Shown: positions 1 through 9,025, counted from the stretch's first letter. The stretch: DNA of 64,000 nucleotides from Ruegeria sp. HKCCD7303 (GCF_013111185.1 NZ_WVRE01000002.1:62001-126000), one strand, 5' to 3'. Notes: generated by a model not told the origin, from the sequence alone. Translations and numbers: made by a program.

Positions 1-418
1 GAACATCGTCGAACAGGAAGAACTCGGCTTCCGGACCCATATAGGCAACGTCGCCGATGCCGGATGCTTTCAGGTAAGCTTCGGCTTTCTGAGCAGTACC
101 GCGCGGGTCACGCTCGTATGCTTCGCCAGTGTCGGGTTCAACAACCGAGCAGTGCAGGCAGATGGTCTTTTCCGCGTAGAACGGATCGACATAGGCGCTG
201 CCTGTGTCGGGCATCAGTTTCATGTCCGAAGCTTCGATCGATTTCCATCCCGCGATGGACGAACCGTCGAACATAAAGCCTTCTTCCAAGAAGTCTTCGT
301 CGACCTGATCGGCCATGATCGTCACGTGCTGAAGCTTACCGCGCGGGTCGGTGAAGCGGATGTCGACGTATTCTGCGTCTTCTTCCTTGATCAGCTGAAG
401 AACTGCGTCCTTGCTCAT
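1..418 (-). CDS. glnA: Glutamine synthetase type I, N-terminal part (cut by window edge)
   Basis: Glutamine synthetase makes glutamine from glutamate, ammonia and ATP in the cytoplasm. The first 139 residues are visible, beginning MSKDAVLQLIKEEDAEYVD, and they contain the GS beta-grasp segments typical of GSI: VDIRFTDPRGKLQHV near residue 18 and EEGFMFDGSSIAGW near residue 45. The end visible at the window edge, MGPEAEFFLFDDV, is the start of the catalytic domain with its EAEFF motif. The start is the ATG at 418. The gene lies 33 nt after glnB on the same strand, the usual glnBA operon of Rhodobacterales, so it is probably cotranscribed and nitrogen regulated. Catalytic and adenylylation sites lie outside the window. 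Confidence 0.96.
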   Translation of the reverse strand, partial: MSKDAVLQLIKEEDAEYVDIRFTDPRGKLQHVTIMADQVDEDFLEEGFMFDGSSIAGWKSIEASDMKLMPDTGSAYVDPFYAEKTICLHCSVVEPDTGEAYERDPRGTAQKAEAYLKASGIGDVAYMGPEAEFFLFDDV

Positions 419-451
419 TCTCTTGTTTCCTCTGACTTGAAGATTTGAGTT

Positions 452-796
<345 letters not shown>

Positions 797-846
797 TCAC
801 CTCGCATGGTTGTCAGACCCGCAGTGATCACGTCTAAGATCAGGCG

Positions 847-859
847 GCAATGTGATTGC
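847..859. promoter_or_regulatory. Small dyad in the glnB/nnr divergent region
   Basis: The sequence GCAAT-GTG-ATTGC is a perfect 5+3+5 inverted repeat in the 169-nt region between the divergent glnB and nnr starts, 57 nt upstream of the glnB ATG. It could be a regulator half-site pair for the glnBA promoter, for which NtrC control is expected, but it does not match the enterobacterial NtrC consensus closely and no clear -24/-12 sigma-54 element was found. Confidence 0.25.
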
Positions 860-959
860 GGAATTGTTGTGCGGCGGGCAGGGCGAATTTCGAGGCTGGG
901 TGAGATTTTGGGCATGTTGCACAAAAAGTAATCGAAATTGAATCGTGGAGATGATTGAG

Positions 960-2564
960 ATGACAGAGTTGCTGACAGCGGCCCAAATGCGGGCGATTGA
1001 GCAGGCCGCCATCGAGTCCGGTAAAGTGACAGGTCTGGAACTGATGGAACTGGCCGGGCTGGGCGTTGTCGACGCGATCTTCGAGGAATGGCCGGAGTTG
1101 CGGGATCGAGGGGCCAGCCCCTCGAGCTCCCCGAGGTATTTGGGGCCAGATGAAGGGGATCCCCGGCGCGCGGTGGTTTTGTGCGGGCCTGGGAACAATG
1201 GCGGCGACGGGTTTGTTGTTGCGCGTCTTCTGCGAGAGTTGGGATGGGAGGTTGAGGTTTTTCTGTATGGGGAACCAGAAAAGCTGCCTCCGGATGCGCG
1301 GGTGAATTATGAGCGGTGGGCGAAGCTTGGCGAAACGCATGCCAGAATGACCGATCCAGCGCCGTTTCATGACGATTATTTGCGCTTTCCCGACAGATTT
1401 GACCTGATTGTTGATGGGCTGTTCGGAACCGGGCTGACGCGTCCCTTTAGCGACGTGTTTGCTCACTTGGCTCTCGAAGAAACAAGATCTCTAGTTCGAG
1501 AGAAGGGCGCGCGCATCGTCTCGATCGACACCCCAAGTGGTCTGTGTGCAGACAGCGGTCATGTGATCGGGAATGCGATTGAAGCCGATCTGACGGTCAC
1601 CTTCCATGCAAGAAAGATTGGGCATGTGGTGGCCGATGGACCGTTGAAGTGCGGCAACGTCAGAAACAAGTCCATCGGTCTTGCTCATTCTGAGCCCGAC
1701 CAAGTCGTACGCTTGATGTCTTCACAGGATGTTTTGGTCGCGAAAGAAGTCTCTGGTCACAAATACACCCACGGTCACGCCCTAATCCTGTCGGGCGGTT
1801 CCGGAAAAACCGGCGCGGCGCGGTTAGCGGCGCGGGGGGCGCTACGAATTGGGGCCGGGTTGGTAACATTGGGGGTACCGCCCTCGGCACAGATGGAAGT
1901 GGCCAGTCAGATCACGGCTTTGATGATGCAACGGGTTGAGGGGGCGGAGAGTTTGGCTGAGGTCCTGAGCGACACGCGCCTGAATGCGCTTTGTCTGGGG
2001 CCAGCGCTTGGATTGCAGCGAGCTCGTACGTTGGTTTCTGTGGCTTTGGCGGCGAGACGGGCGACAGTGTTGGATGCCGATGCCTTGTCAGCTTTTGCAG
2101 ACGATCCGACCGTCTTATTTGAGCAGATTCACGAGAAATGCGTTCTGACCCCGCATGGTGGAGAGTTTGCGAGGCTTTTCCCGGACATTGCAGAGAAGCT
2201 GAATGCGGTGCCAACCAAAGGTCCGGCTTATTCCAAGGTTGACGCTACGCGGGCCGCGGCGAAACGGGCGGGGTGTGTGGTTCTCTTCAAAGGGCAGGAT
2301 ACGGTGATTGCGTCACCAGATGGGCAATGCTCGATCAATGCGGCGTGTTACGAAAGGGCGGCCCCCTGGCTGGCAACCGCTGGGTCCGGCGACGTGTTGG
2401 CGGGTTTCATCACGGGTTTGCTGGCTCGTGGGTTTGCACCGATGCAAGCGGCCGAGACGGCGGCGTGGCTGCATGTGGAATGCGCGCGCCAATTCGGGCC
2501 CGGTTTGATCGCCGAAGATATTCCAGAGCAACTGCCCGAAGTGTTTAGAAAGATGAATATTTGA
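960..2564 (+). CDS. nnr: Bifunctional NAD(P)HX epimerase / ADP-dependent NAD(P)HX dehydratase
   Basis: Repairs hydrated NADH and NADPH: the N-terminal YjeF_N domain (about residues 1-220) epimerises the R form and the C-terminal ribokinase-like domain (about 240-530) dehydrates the S form using ADP. Visible motifs are CGPGNNGGDGFV in the epimerase, and GGSGKTGAARLAARG, LDADALSAF, LTPHGGEFARLF and TAGSGDVLAGFI in the dehydratase. The ATG at 960 is chosen because GGAG at 947-950 lies 9 nt before it; a GTG at 945 and an ATG at 951 are in frame but badly placed for that site. Residues about 49-70 (DRGASPSSSPRYLGPDEGD) interrupt the normal link into the CGPGNNGG segment and are encoded by a dispersed repeat, described separately. 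Confidence 0.95.
   Translation: MTELLTAAQMRAIEQAAIESGKVTGLELMELAGLGVVDAIFEEWPELRDRGASPSSSPRYLGPDEGDPRRAVVLCGPGNNGGDGFVVARLLRELGWEVEVFLYGEPEKLPPDARVNYERWAKLGETHARMTDPAPFHDDYLRFPDRFDLIVDGLFGTGLTRPFSDVFAHLALEETRSLVREKGARIVSIDTPSGLCADSGHVIGNAIEADLTVTFHARKIGHVVADGPLKCGNVRNKSIGLAHSEPDQVVRLMSSQDVLVAKEVSGHKYTHGHALILSGGSGKTGAARLAARGALRIGAGLVTLGVPPSAQMEVASQITALMMQRVEGAESLAEVLSDTRLNALCLGPALGLQRARTLVSVALAARRATVLDADALSAFADDPTVLFEQIHEKCVLTPHGGEFARLFPDIAEKLNAVPTKGPAYSKVDATRAAAKRAGCVVLFKGQDTVIASPDGQCSINAACYERAAPWLATAGSGDVLAGFITGLLARGFAPMQAAETAAWLHVECARQFGPGLIAEDIPEQLPEVFRKMNI
1105..1165 (+). repeat. Dispersed palindromic repeat inserted in frame inside nnr
   Basis: This stretch contains the core CCCCGAGGTATTT followed by GCCAGATGAAG and GGGGATCC. 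The same core occurs twice, in inverted orientation, in the lpdA-M20 intergenic region (46356-46418). It is bounded by two small palindromes, GAGGGG-cca-(G)CCCCTC and GGGGATCCCC. The element keeps the reading frame and adds about 20 residues, rich in Ser, Pro and Gly, between the first helix and the nucleotide-binding segment of the epimerase domain. I recall this motif as a common intergenic repeat in Rhodobacterales. Confidence 0.75.
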
Positions 2565-2872
2565 GTGTGTTGGCGGGGAATGGCTCAATCCACACAAAAC
2601 CGGCAAAATTCCGCCGATCGCGTCTGTATGATGACAGAGCGAGTGTTTGCCAGACACACATTCGGACGGCACAGTTTTTCTGAGCACCTCCGAAACGGAT
2701 TGGCGGTGATGTGTTTAAGTTAATGAAATACATTGTAAAACTTTCACGACCGCTGTGCCCAGTGTTGCGAATTTGCAATTCCTTTACAAAACAGCGCGCT
2801 GTTATCTGGAACGTCGATGCTCGGTAATCAATTAGACGGGGTGAAAGACCCGAACCATTCATGGTGAGTGAA
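2565..2872. other. Non-coding upstream region of the porin gene
   Basis: No credible gene in these 308 nt. The region is more AT-rich than its neighbours, which fits a promoter region. It contains a 14-bp perfect palindrome, AACAGCGCGCTGTT, at 2790-2803, 69 nt before the porin start. No clear -35/-10 pair could be assigned. Confidence 0.5.
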
Positions 2873-3997
2873 ATGACTTTTAAATTCAAAACCCTATCCG
2901 TTGCCGCCACGTTGACAGCGACGACGGTCATCCCGGCTGCGGCAGAACTGAAATATGAAAACAACACTGGTGGTTATGTTCTGCTGTACGGGCAACTGCA
3001 CCCTGCGCTGATCTCGGTCGATGACGGACAAGATACCGAGACCCGCGTTCTGGACAACGATTTGTCGAACAGCCGCGTGGGCCTGCGCCTGATGCAGCCA
3101 TATGGCAGCAATGAGTTCCAGTTTTGGTTCGAAACGGGTCTCGGTTTGCCGGGGTCCGCGTCGGCCGATCAATTTGGAACCAACGCTGATGGCTGGAATC
3201 GCGAAGACATTCGCCACGTGGATTTCTCGCTCAAGGGCGGCTATGGCAAGTTCTCAGCCGGTCAGGGCAGTATGGTCGCTGATGGTGCCGCAGAGGTCGA
3301 TCTTTCGTATGTCGGAACTGCGTTGTATTCGTTTACCAATGATGAAAACGCAGGCTTCTTTTACCGCGATACGACCGGTTTGCTGAGCGGAATTACTGTC
3401 GGAGACAGCGCAAGCAACTTTGACGGCGGGCGCCGTGGGCGTGTGCGGTATGATACGCCATCGTTGAATGGGTTTTCGGCTGGTTTTGCGTATGGTCAGA
3501 ATATTCTGTCCAGCAGCGATGATGATGACTATTACGACGTTGGCCTGTTCTATGAAAACACCTTTGCCGGTGGTGTGAAATTCGCAGCAGCCATTGCTTA
3601 TGCGGTGAGAGATCGGGATGACAATTCCGGGGATAGCAAAGACACGATAGGCTCTGCGTCGGTTCTGCTGCCGAGCGGTCTGGGATTTACGATCGCGGGT
3701 GGTACGCGTGACGATGATCAGGCTGGTGCAACGGATCCGAATTACTGGTACGGCAAAATCTCGTACGAAGGAAACTGGATTTCATGGGGAAAGACGGGTG
3801 TCGGTATTGATTACTATGACGGTTCGGATTTCGACAGCAACGGGTCGGACACCAAGGCCTGGGGTATCGCGGTGGTTCAGAAAGTCGACGCGATCGATAC
3901 AGACGTTTACCTGAAATACCGCAACCACGACTTTGATGACGGATCATCCTTTGACAACAACGAAGCCTGGGTTCTGGGTGCGCGTTGGAAGTTCTGA
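2873..3997 (+). CDS. Outer-membrane porin
   Basis: A 374-residue general porin of the Rhodobacterales type. The start at 2873 is preferred over the ATG at 2861 because GGTGAG (2863-2868) is then a ribosome-binding site. The N terminus is a signal peptide ending near VIPAAAELKYE, with cleavage expected after AAA. The mature part has repeated short amphipathic beta-strands with aromatic girdles, many Asp/Gly-rich turns (for example DQAGATDPNYWYG) and the hallmark C-terminal strand EAWVLGARWKF ending in Phe, needed for outer-membrane assembly. It stands alone between the nnr gene and a strong terminator. It probably forms a cation-preferring diffusion pore given its many acidic loops, but this is inference. 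Confidence 0.9.
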   Translation: MTFKFKTLSVAATLTATTVIPAAAELKYENNTGGYVLLYGQLHPALISVDDGQDTETRVLDNDLSNSRVGLRLMQPYGSNEFQFWFETGLGLPGSASADQFGTNADGWNREDIRHVDFSLKGGYGKFSAGQGSMVADGAAEVDLSYVGTALYSFTNDENAGFFYRDTTGLLSGITVGDSASNFDGGRRGRVRYDTPSLNGFSAGFAYGQNILSSSDDDDYYDVGLFYENTFAGGVKFAAAIAYAVRDRDDNSGDSKDTIGSASVLLPSGLGFTIAGGTRDDDQAGATDPNYWYGKISYEGNWISWGKTGVGIDYYDGSDFDSNGSDTKAWGIAVVQKVDAIDTDVYLKYRNHDFDDGSSFDNNEAWVLGARWKF

Positions 3998-4020
3998 TCG
4001 ACGCGACAGCGCCAAACGTA

Positions 4021-4050
4021 AACGCCCCGGTTTCCGGGGCGTTCTTTTTT
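4021..4050 (+). terminator. Intrinsic terminator of the porin gene
   Basis: A perfect 10-bp stem (AACGCCCCGG / CCGGGGCGTT) with a TTT loop is followed by CTTTTTT, 24 nt after the porin stop codon. Confidence 0.95.
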
Positions 4051-4182
4051 GCGGTTTAGGCGATCAAATGCTGTTGGATTCCGCCTTTGCCCCTTGCACG
4101 TAAGCTGCTGGCCAAATAGAAGGCGTCAAATTTGCCCGGCGCGCCCTTTTTGCGCGCCCCGAATCCTATGGGGACTACCATA

Positions 4183-5514
4183 ATGCAGGTTACCGAGACG
4201 CTGAACGAAGGTCTGAAACGTGGCTACAACATCGTTGTGACCGCAGCCGAGCTGGACGACAAGGTCAATGAAAAGCTGACCGAAGCGCAGCCGGAAATCG
4301 AAATGAAAGGTTTCCGCAAGGGCAAGGTGCCGATGGCGCTGCTTAAGAAGCAGTTTGGCCAGCGCCTGCTGGGTGAAGCGATGCAGGAAAGCATCGACGG
4401 TGCGATGAACCAGCACTTTGAAGACAGCGGTGACCGCCCTGCGCTGCAGCCCGAGGTCAAGATGACCAACGAGGATTGGAAAGAAGGCGACGACGTTGAA
4501 GTGGCGATGTCTTATGAGGCACTGCCTGCAATTCCCGAGGTTGACCTGAAGTCGGTCGAGCTGGAGAAGCTGGTTGTCAAAGCTGACGATGCTGCTGTGG
4601 AAGAAGCACTGAACAACCTGGCCGAAACTGCGCAGGATTTCAAAGCGCGTCGCAAAGGTTCGAAAGCCAAAGATGGCGATCAGATCGTATTCGACTTTGT
4701 CGGCAAGGTTGACGGCGAAGAGTTCGAGGGTGGATCGGCCGAAGGTTATCCTTTGGTTCTGGGCTCGAACAGCTTCATCCCTGGCTTTGAAGAGCAGTTG
4801 GTTGGTGTGAAGGCTGAAGAAGAAAAGGACGTCAACGTCACTTTCCCCGAAGAATACGGTGCCGAGCACCTGGCTGGAAAAGATGCCGTTTTCACTTGCA
4901 CCATCAAAGAAGTGAAGGAGCCGGTGGCCGCAGAAGTAAACGACGAACTGGCCATGAAATTCGGCGCCGAAGATCTGGACGCCCTGAAAGCGCAGATTTC
5001 CGAACGTCTGGAAGCAGAATACGCCGGTGCATCGCGTGCGGTCATGAAGCGCACTCTGCTGGATGTGCTGGACGAGAAAGTCTCGTTCGACCTGCCGCCG
5101 TCGCTGGTGGAAGCCGAAGCCAAGCAGATCGCGCACCAGCTGTTCCACGAGGAAAACCCGGACGTGGAAGGCCATGACCACGGCGAAGTGGAGCCCACGG
5201 AAGAGCACACCAAGCTTGCAGAGCGCCGTGTACGTCTCGGTCTGCTGCTGGCCGAGTTGGGCCAGAAGGCCGAGGTTGAAGTGACCGACGCGGAAATGAC
5301 ACAGGCGATCATGAACCAGGCGCGTCAGTACCCGGGTCAAGAGCGTCAGTTCTTTGAGTTCGTTCAGCAGAACGCTCAGATGCAGCAGCAAATGCGTGCG
5401 CCGATCTTTGAAGACAAGGTTGTCGACTATGTGTTCGAGCTGGCTCAGGTCAGCGAAAAGGACGTGAGCAAAGACGATCTGCAAAAAGCCGTAGAGGCTC
5501 TGGAAGAGGAGTAA
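4183..5514 (+). CDS. tig: Trigger factor, ribosome-associated chaperone and prolyl isomerase
   Basis: A 443-residue trigger factor that binds nascent chains at the ribosome exit tunnel. Domain order: ribosome-binding domain with the signature GFRKGKVP at about residues 43-50; FKBP-type prolyl isomerase domain at about 150-240 ([18 protein letters not shown], then [15 protein letters not shown]); and a long helical C-terminal substrate-binding domain. An acidic, His-containing insert, [16 protein letters not shown], lies in the C domain. The ATG at 4183 is preceded by GGGGA at 4170-4174, 8 nt away; longer in-frame starts from 4132 would include a GC-rich leader and lack a good site. It is convergent with the luxI gene. 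Confidence 0.97.
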   Translation: MQVTETLNEGLKRGYNIVVTAAELDDKVNEKLTEAQPEIEMKGFRKGKVPMALLKKQFGQRLLGEAMQESIDGAMNQHFEDSGDRPALQPEVKMTNEDWKEGDDVEVAMSYEALPAIPEVDLKSVELEKLVVKADDAAVEEALNNLAETAQDFKARRKGSKAKDGDQIVFDFVGKVDGEEFEGGSAEGYPLVLGSNSFIPGFEEQLVGVKAEEEKDVNVTFPEEYGAEHLAGKDAVFTCTIKEVKEPVAAEVNDELAMKFGAEDLDALKAQISERLEAEYAGASRAVMKRTLLDVLDEKVSFDLPPSLVEAEAKQIAHQLFHEENPDVEGHDHGEVEPTEEHTKLAERRVRLGLLLAELGQKAEVEVTDAEMTQAIMNQARQYPGQERQFFEFVQQNAQMQQQMRAPIFEDKVVDYVFELAQVSEKDVSKDDLQKAVEALEEE

Positions 5515-5523
5515 TCCTCTTCC

Positions 5524-5578
5524 GCCCATTCCCAATGGGCACAAAGCAACGGAGCCGCCTGTTGATCAGACGGCTCCG
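5524..5578. terminator. Two hairpins between convergent tig and luxI genes
   Basis: GCCCATT-CCC-AATGGGC (5524-5540) is followed by CGGAGCCG...CGGCTCCG (5550-5578) with an inner CTG/CAG pairing. Neither has a long T-run, so they may be factor-dependent or two-way terminators. They fill the gap between two convergent genes. Confidence 0.6.
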
Positions 5579-5612
5579 CATGGGTGGCTTTTGTATCTAT
5601 GAGGTGAGGGGG

Positions 5613-6461
5613 TCAGGCCTCATGAGCAAAAGCGCGGGGGGTTTCTAACAGAGCGGTTCTCTGCTCTGGGGTGAACGTGTCCATCAGCGTCTCTATCAGC
5701 TTAAGGACATCCTGCCGCTCAGCTTCGGTTTTTGCGGCGTTCATCTGTTCCACAAAATACTTCTCAAGATCGGTGAGCGGTTGGTGGTTGGTGTTGGCTG
5801 GCGCTTCAGTTTTGCCCTGAGCAAACAGTTCCAGCGCCTGTTCATCGGACATAAAGACATCGTGATCGATGCCAGCATAGTCGCGGATGCCCGAAATACG
5901 CTCGTCTGAGCAATCCATCAGAGCTGCCATTGCCACCACTTTACCCATAGGTTTGGCTGAGCCAAGGTAGTCATATGGAGCGTTTCCTGATCGCTGGAGA
6001 ACGCGGTTCATGACCGGGTCGATGACGGCGATCGAATCCAGCACGCCAGCGGTTTTTGCATATTCGAACGATCCGATCATGACCTCGCTGGTGACATAGG
6101 ACACAGAGTTTTTGCCGCGGCCGCGGCCCAGTTTCTTGGTGTCGACGCAGAAACGGGTTGCTTCCCAAACCTGCGAACTGCGGAGTGGTGGCTCTCCGTC
6201 CAAGATCGAGTTGAATACGTCCGACAACATGTGTGGACCAGTTGTCTGCAACAGGCGCATACAACCGACGACTTCCCCCTCGTCGTTGATGCTGACCACA
6301 TGCGCAGGATTTAGGTCGTCGAACATGTCGCGCTCGCGACCGTCCACGATATTAACTTCCCAGCCCAAACGATCCCCGAACACACGAGCCCGAAGCTTGA
6401 ACATATCGTCCAGGACGTCTTTGAATTTATGTTGGTTGATACCATCAATTACGATGATCAT
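5613..6461 (-). CDS. Acyl-homoserine-lactone synthase, LuxI family, with long C-terminal extension
   Basis: Makes an N-acyl-homoserine lactone from S-adenosylmethionine and an acyl carrier. Starting at the second ATG (6461, MIIVIDGINQHKF), which has AGGGGG six nt upstream, the invariant LuxI residues fall at nearly canonical numbers: R24, F28, W34, E43, D45, D48, R69, E100 and R103. The catalytic domain ends near residue 210. About 70 further residues follow, from ALELFAQGKTEAP to AFAHEA, mostly predicted helix and charged, that standard LuxI enzymes of about 200 residues lack. The cognate LuxR gene is 96 nt upstream on the same strand, and an operator-like dyad lies between. It resembles the silI2/ssbI type of Ruegeria as I recall it; the acyl chain cannot be read from the sequence. 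Confidence 0.93.
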   Translation of the reverse strand: MIIVIDGINQHKFKDVLDDMFKLRARVFGDRLGWEVNIVDGRERDMFDDLNPAHVVSINDEGEVVGCMRLLQTTGPHMLSDVFNSILDGEPPLRSSQVWEATRFCVDTKKLGRGRGKNSVSYVTSEVMIGSFEYAKTAGVLDSIAVIDPVMNRVLQRSGNAPYDYLGSAKPMGKVVAMAALMDCSDERISGIRDYAGIDHDVFMSDEQALELFAQGKTEAPANTNHQPLTDLEKYFVEQMNAAKTEAERQDVLKLIETLMDTFTPEQRTALLETPRAFAHEA

Positions 6462-6491
6462 TTCCATCCCCCTGCAGTCTGGTTACCGTGA

Positions 6492-6513
6492 CACAACATT
6501 TAACCATATTGTG
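6492..6513 (-). promoter_or_regulatory. Candidate lux-box-like operator upstream of luxI
   Basis: On the + strand the arms are CACAACAT and ATATTGTG separated by TTAACC, giving a 22-bp inverted repeat with one mismatched arm position. Its edge is 30 nt from the luxI start codon and it lies in the luxR-luxI gap. A LuxR-type dimer binding here would explain positive or negative feedback. It does not match the classic Vibrio lux box letter for letter. Confidence 0.5.
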
Positions 6514-6557
6514 ATCGGGGACTATTGGGGATTTCCCGTATTTTTGCGATTTTTTAC

Positions 6558-7259
6558 TTAACCCGGTGCTATTAAGCCCAGACCTATTGCCCGTCCGATG
6601 GCTTGGGGAGTGGTCAGCGCGCCCAGTTTTTCCCGACCCGACCGCATGTGAACCTCAACCGTTCGGTGCGAGATAGACAAAATATCGCCGACATCTTGTT
6701 GGGATTTGCCTTCGGCAACCCATTGCAAAATCTCTTTTTCGCGCGTGGACAGGGCAGGGAGGTAAAGCGCTTTGGCCAGAACGCCAGACTGCATAACCAT
6801 GTCATGAGCATGCACAGCCGCCATTTGCAGATCGCCCATAACATGCTTTTTCAGCTTTTCCCACTCACCGTCTGAACAATCGCGTGTCACGCTGAGAATC
6901 CCGCACTCGCCATAAGGACCACGAACAGGGACAGTCAACCCGCGTGGGGTAATGCCAAAGTCATGCGCGTCGCGAAAAACAGCGTTGAAGTTTTCGTCCT
7001 GATTAAAGCGGCTCCAATCGACCGGGGCGATGCTTAGAACGGATTGATAGATTGTGGGATCGAAATGGTGATACCCGTGGCTGCCATAATGAATCTTCCA
7101 CTCGTCAGGATAGTTTGCATATCCTTGCACATCCCCTTTGACAGGGTTCATCGTGGCATAGGACGCGTAGTCGAATCCAAGCTCCTCGCAGACAGAATTT
7201 ATAACGTCTGCGGTCGACTTTTCCTCGTGGTCAAGCGCGGCCAAGTCTATCAGTTTCAC
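6558..7259 (-). CDS. LuxR-family quorum-sensing transcription factor
   Basis: A 233-residue receptor-regulator. The N-terminal autoinducer-binding domain (about residues 15-160) keeps the canonical ligand-pocket residues: the W and Y of EWKIHYGSHGYHHFDP, the D-P pair of the same motif, and the W of APVDWSRF. The C-terminal LuxR helix-turn-helix (about 165-228) reads LSTREKEILQWVAEGKSQQ, then ISHRTVEVHM. The pocket is intact, so it is likely a true AHL receptor rather than a LuxR solo. The start is a GTG at 7259. It precedes the luxI gene on the same strand. Its upstream region has a TTGCG-N10-CGCAA dyad (from 7329) and AATAT-GGTG-ATATT at 7421-7434, possible promoter elements. Confidence 0.95.
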   Translation of the reverse strand: MKLIDLAALDHEEKSTADVINSVCEELGFDYASYATMNPVKGDVQGYANYPDEWKIHYGSHGYHHFDPTIYQSVLSIAPVDWSRFNQDENFNAVFRDAHDFGITPRGLTVPVRGPYGECGILSVTRDCSDGEWEKLKKHVMGDLQMAAVHAHDMVMQSGVLAKALYLPALSTREKEILQWVAEGKSQQDVGDILSISHRTVEVHMRSGREKLGALTTPQAIGRAIGLGLIAPG

Positions 7260-7497
7260 CTGTCCAACCTTTGTTTAGCCCTTCCCATCCCTCAAGAAGT
7301 GCCAAGTTTGTCCGTATTCAACGCTACGTTGCGTCAACCGATGCGCAAAGCGCAAGGGAAGTGTTCATATCTCGCAGTTTGGTGCGTGTTTTGCGCAACA
7401 TTAAACCTCGAATGCAGCTGAATATGGTGATATTGCGGGGGATTTGACGTGAATTCGCGTCGAATGTCCATAGTTAATCGCTAGATTGTGCAGACTG

Positions 7498-7980
7498 CTA
7501 CTGCGATTTCAATCCAGTTTCTACCAGCAATCCGCGGGCTTTGGCCTCGGGCCAATACCCTTTGGCATACAGAAAGATCGCGCGTTGCTGGTCTCCATCA
7601 GACAGCAACCATGCCCCGCGCAGGTATTTGCCTGCGAATTCTAGGTTGGTATCCGCGTCCAGCAATCCTTCGGCATTGCCTTTGTATCCCATGGACCGTG
7701 CTGTGGCTGGGAGGATCTGCAATAGCCCATAATATGGGCGGTTCACTGCCCATGGGCGGTGTGTGCTTTCGCGGATGGCCAGTTTATGCACAAGCTCACG
7801 GGGCAGCTCGTAATGGTCTGCCCATTTGTTGATCGACGCTCTGAGTTCAGGGGTTTCGTTTGGATATAGCGGTGGGTTGTATAGGGACGTGTCCGCTTTG
7901 GAGACTTCTCCGCCACCACAGGCAAGAAGTGGCGTTGCGAACAAAAGAGCAAGAATGCTGCGGCGGGGGTAAACAGGCAT
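7498..7980 (-). CDS. Lipoprotein lytic transglycosylase (SLT fold)
   Basis: A small peptidoglycan-cleaving lipoprotein of 160 residues. The signal peptide ends in a lipobox, ATPLLACGGG, so it is probably lipidated on Cys and anchored in a membrane facing the periplasm. The SLT domain has the catalytic Glu in LAIRESTHRPWAV and the GLLQI motif (YYGLLQILPATARSMGY). Two adjacent ATGs exist at 7983 and 7980; the second has GGAG seven nt upstream. It is shorter than MltC or Slt enzymes and has only the catalytic domain. It is monocistronic by appearance. Confidence 0.88.
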   Translation of the reverse strand: MPVYPRRSILALLFATPLLACGGGEVSKADTSLYNPPLYPNETPELRASINKWADHYELPRELVHKLAIRESTHRPWAVNRPYYGLLQILPATARSMGYKGNAEGLLDADTNLEFAGKYLRGAWLLSDGDQQRAIFLYAKGYWPEAKARGLLVETGLKSQ

Positions 7981-8083
7981 CATGAATCTCCGGTCAATAG
8001 GGCGCTATGATATGGAACGTTTGTCCGGTCGCAACACTAGCGATCAATTTGGGCCGAAATTTGCTGGTGTGACTGCGGCGCAC

Positions 8084-8113
8084 AAAAAAGGCCGCACAAA
8101 TTGCGCGGCCTTT
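8084..8113 (-). terminator. Intrinsic terminator of the rpsF-rpsR-rplI operon
   Basis: On the - strand AAAGGCCGC pairs with GCGGCCTTT across a 9-nt loop and is followed by further T residues, 24 nt after the rplI stop. Confidence 0.92.
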
Positions 8114-8136
8114 GGATTGGTAGGTTCGAAACCTGA

Positions 8137-8757
8137 TCAGGCTTTCGCTTCGTCTTCCTCAGCAGGAGAGACTTCGGCAGCCAGGTCATCATCATCTGAC
8201 GCAGCCGAGCCGATGTCGTCGAACAGTTCGGCGATTTCGAATTCAGCAGCGGCTTCTTCTTCAGCAGCCAGTTCCTGGATCGATTTACCCGATGCCTGAA
8301 GTTCAGCTTCTTCTTCCGAACGAGCAACGTTCATCTTGATCGCGACTTCGACCTCGGGGTGGAGACGAACACCAACGGTGTGCAGACCCAGTTCCTTGAT
8401 CGGAGCAAGCAAGACGACCTGCTTCTTGTCGACGGTGAAACCGGCCTCAGTCGCAGCGTCTGCCGCGTCACGCGGGGTGACAGAGCCGTACAGAGCGCCA
8501 GCATCGGATGCCGAGCGAATCACGATGAACTGCTGACCGTCCAGCTTTTCAGCCAGTGCTTCAGCTTCTTTCTTGGTTTCCAGGTTGCGGGCTTCCAGCT
8601 GCGCTTTCTGGGCTTCGAACGAGGCGATGTTCGCATCGGACGCGCTCAGCGCTTTGCCTTGGGGCAGCAGGAAGTTGCGGGCATAGCCGGGCTTGACGTC
8701 AACGACGTCGCCCATCTGACCCAGTTTCGCAACGCGTTCCAGCAGGATAACTTGCAT
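8137..8757 (-). CDS. rplI: 50S ribosomal protein L9 with acidic C-terminal tail
   Basis: The N-terminal rRNA-binding domain begins [19 protein letters not shown] and has the L9 signature [14 protein letters not shown] central helix joins it to the C-terminal domain (about residues 80-150). At 206 residues it is about 55 longer than E. coli L9. The extra tail, [19 protein letters not shown]... through [20 protein letters not shown], is strongly acidic and probably disordered; such tails occur on L9 of other Rhodobacterales. Last gene of the rpsF-rpsR-rplI operon. Confidence 0.97.
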   Translation of the reverse strand: MQVILLERVAKLGQMGDVVDVKPGYARNFLLPQGKALSASDANIASFEAQKAQLEARNLETKKEAEALAEKLDGQQFIVIRSASDAGALYGSVTPRDAADAATEAGFTVDKKQVVLLAPIKELGLHTVGVRLHPEVEVAIKMNVARSEEEAELQASGKSIQELAAEEEAAAEFEIAELFDDIGSAASDDDDLAAEVSPAEEDEAKA

Positions 8758-8769
8758 GTCAGTGTCTCC

Positions 8770-8997
8770 TTACTTCACGGCGTAGGGCAGCAGGGCGAGG
8801 AAGCGGGCGCGTTTGATAGCACGGGCCAGTTCACGCTGCTTTTTCGCCGAAACGGCGGTGATGCGCGAAGGAACAATCTTGCCACGCTCAGAGATGTAGC
8901 GCTGCAGCAGACGGGTGTCCTTGTAGTCGATTTTCGGCGCGTTCTCACCCGAGAACGGGCAGACCTTACGACGGCGGAAAAATGGTTTTGCGGCCAT
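8770..8997 (-). CDS. rpsR: 30S ribosomal protein S18
   Basis: A 75-residue S18, full length, containing the family core [18 protein letters not shown] and [24 protein letters not shown]18 binds S6 on the 30S platform. The N terminus [17 protein letters not shown] keeps a CPF segment. It sits between rpsF (28 nt gap) and rplI (12 nt gap). Confidence 0.98.
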   Translation of the reverse strand: MAAKPFFRRRKVCPFSGENAPKIDYKDTRLLQRYISERGKIVPSRITAVSAKKQRELARAIKRARFLALLPYAVK

Positions 8998-9025
8998 GGT
9001 TTAGTGTCCTTTCCTCAGGCGGTGA

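Noticed and set aside
4126..5544. A 472-codon open frame on the - strand across the trigger factor gene
   Set aside because: It is antisense to a complete, recognisable tig gene; its translation is Leu/Phe/His-rich without any domain. Such frames follow from the codon bias of GC-rich genes.
8111..8150. Possible tRNA T-arm (GGTTCGAAACC)
   Set aside because: It is a short palindrome next to the rplI stop; no acceptor, D or anticodon arms can be drawn around it.
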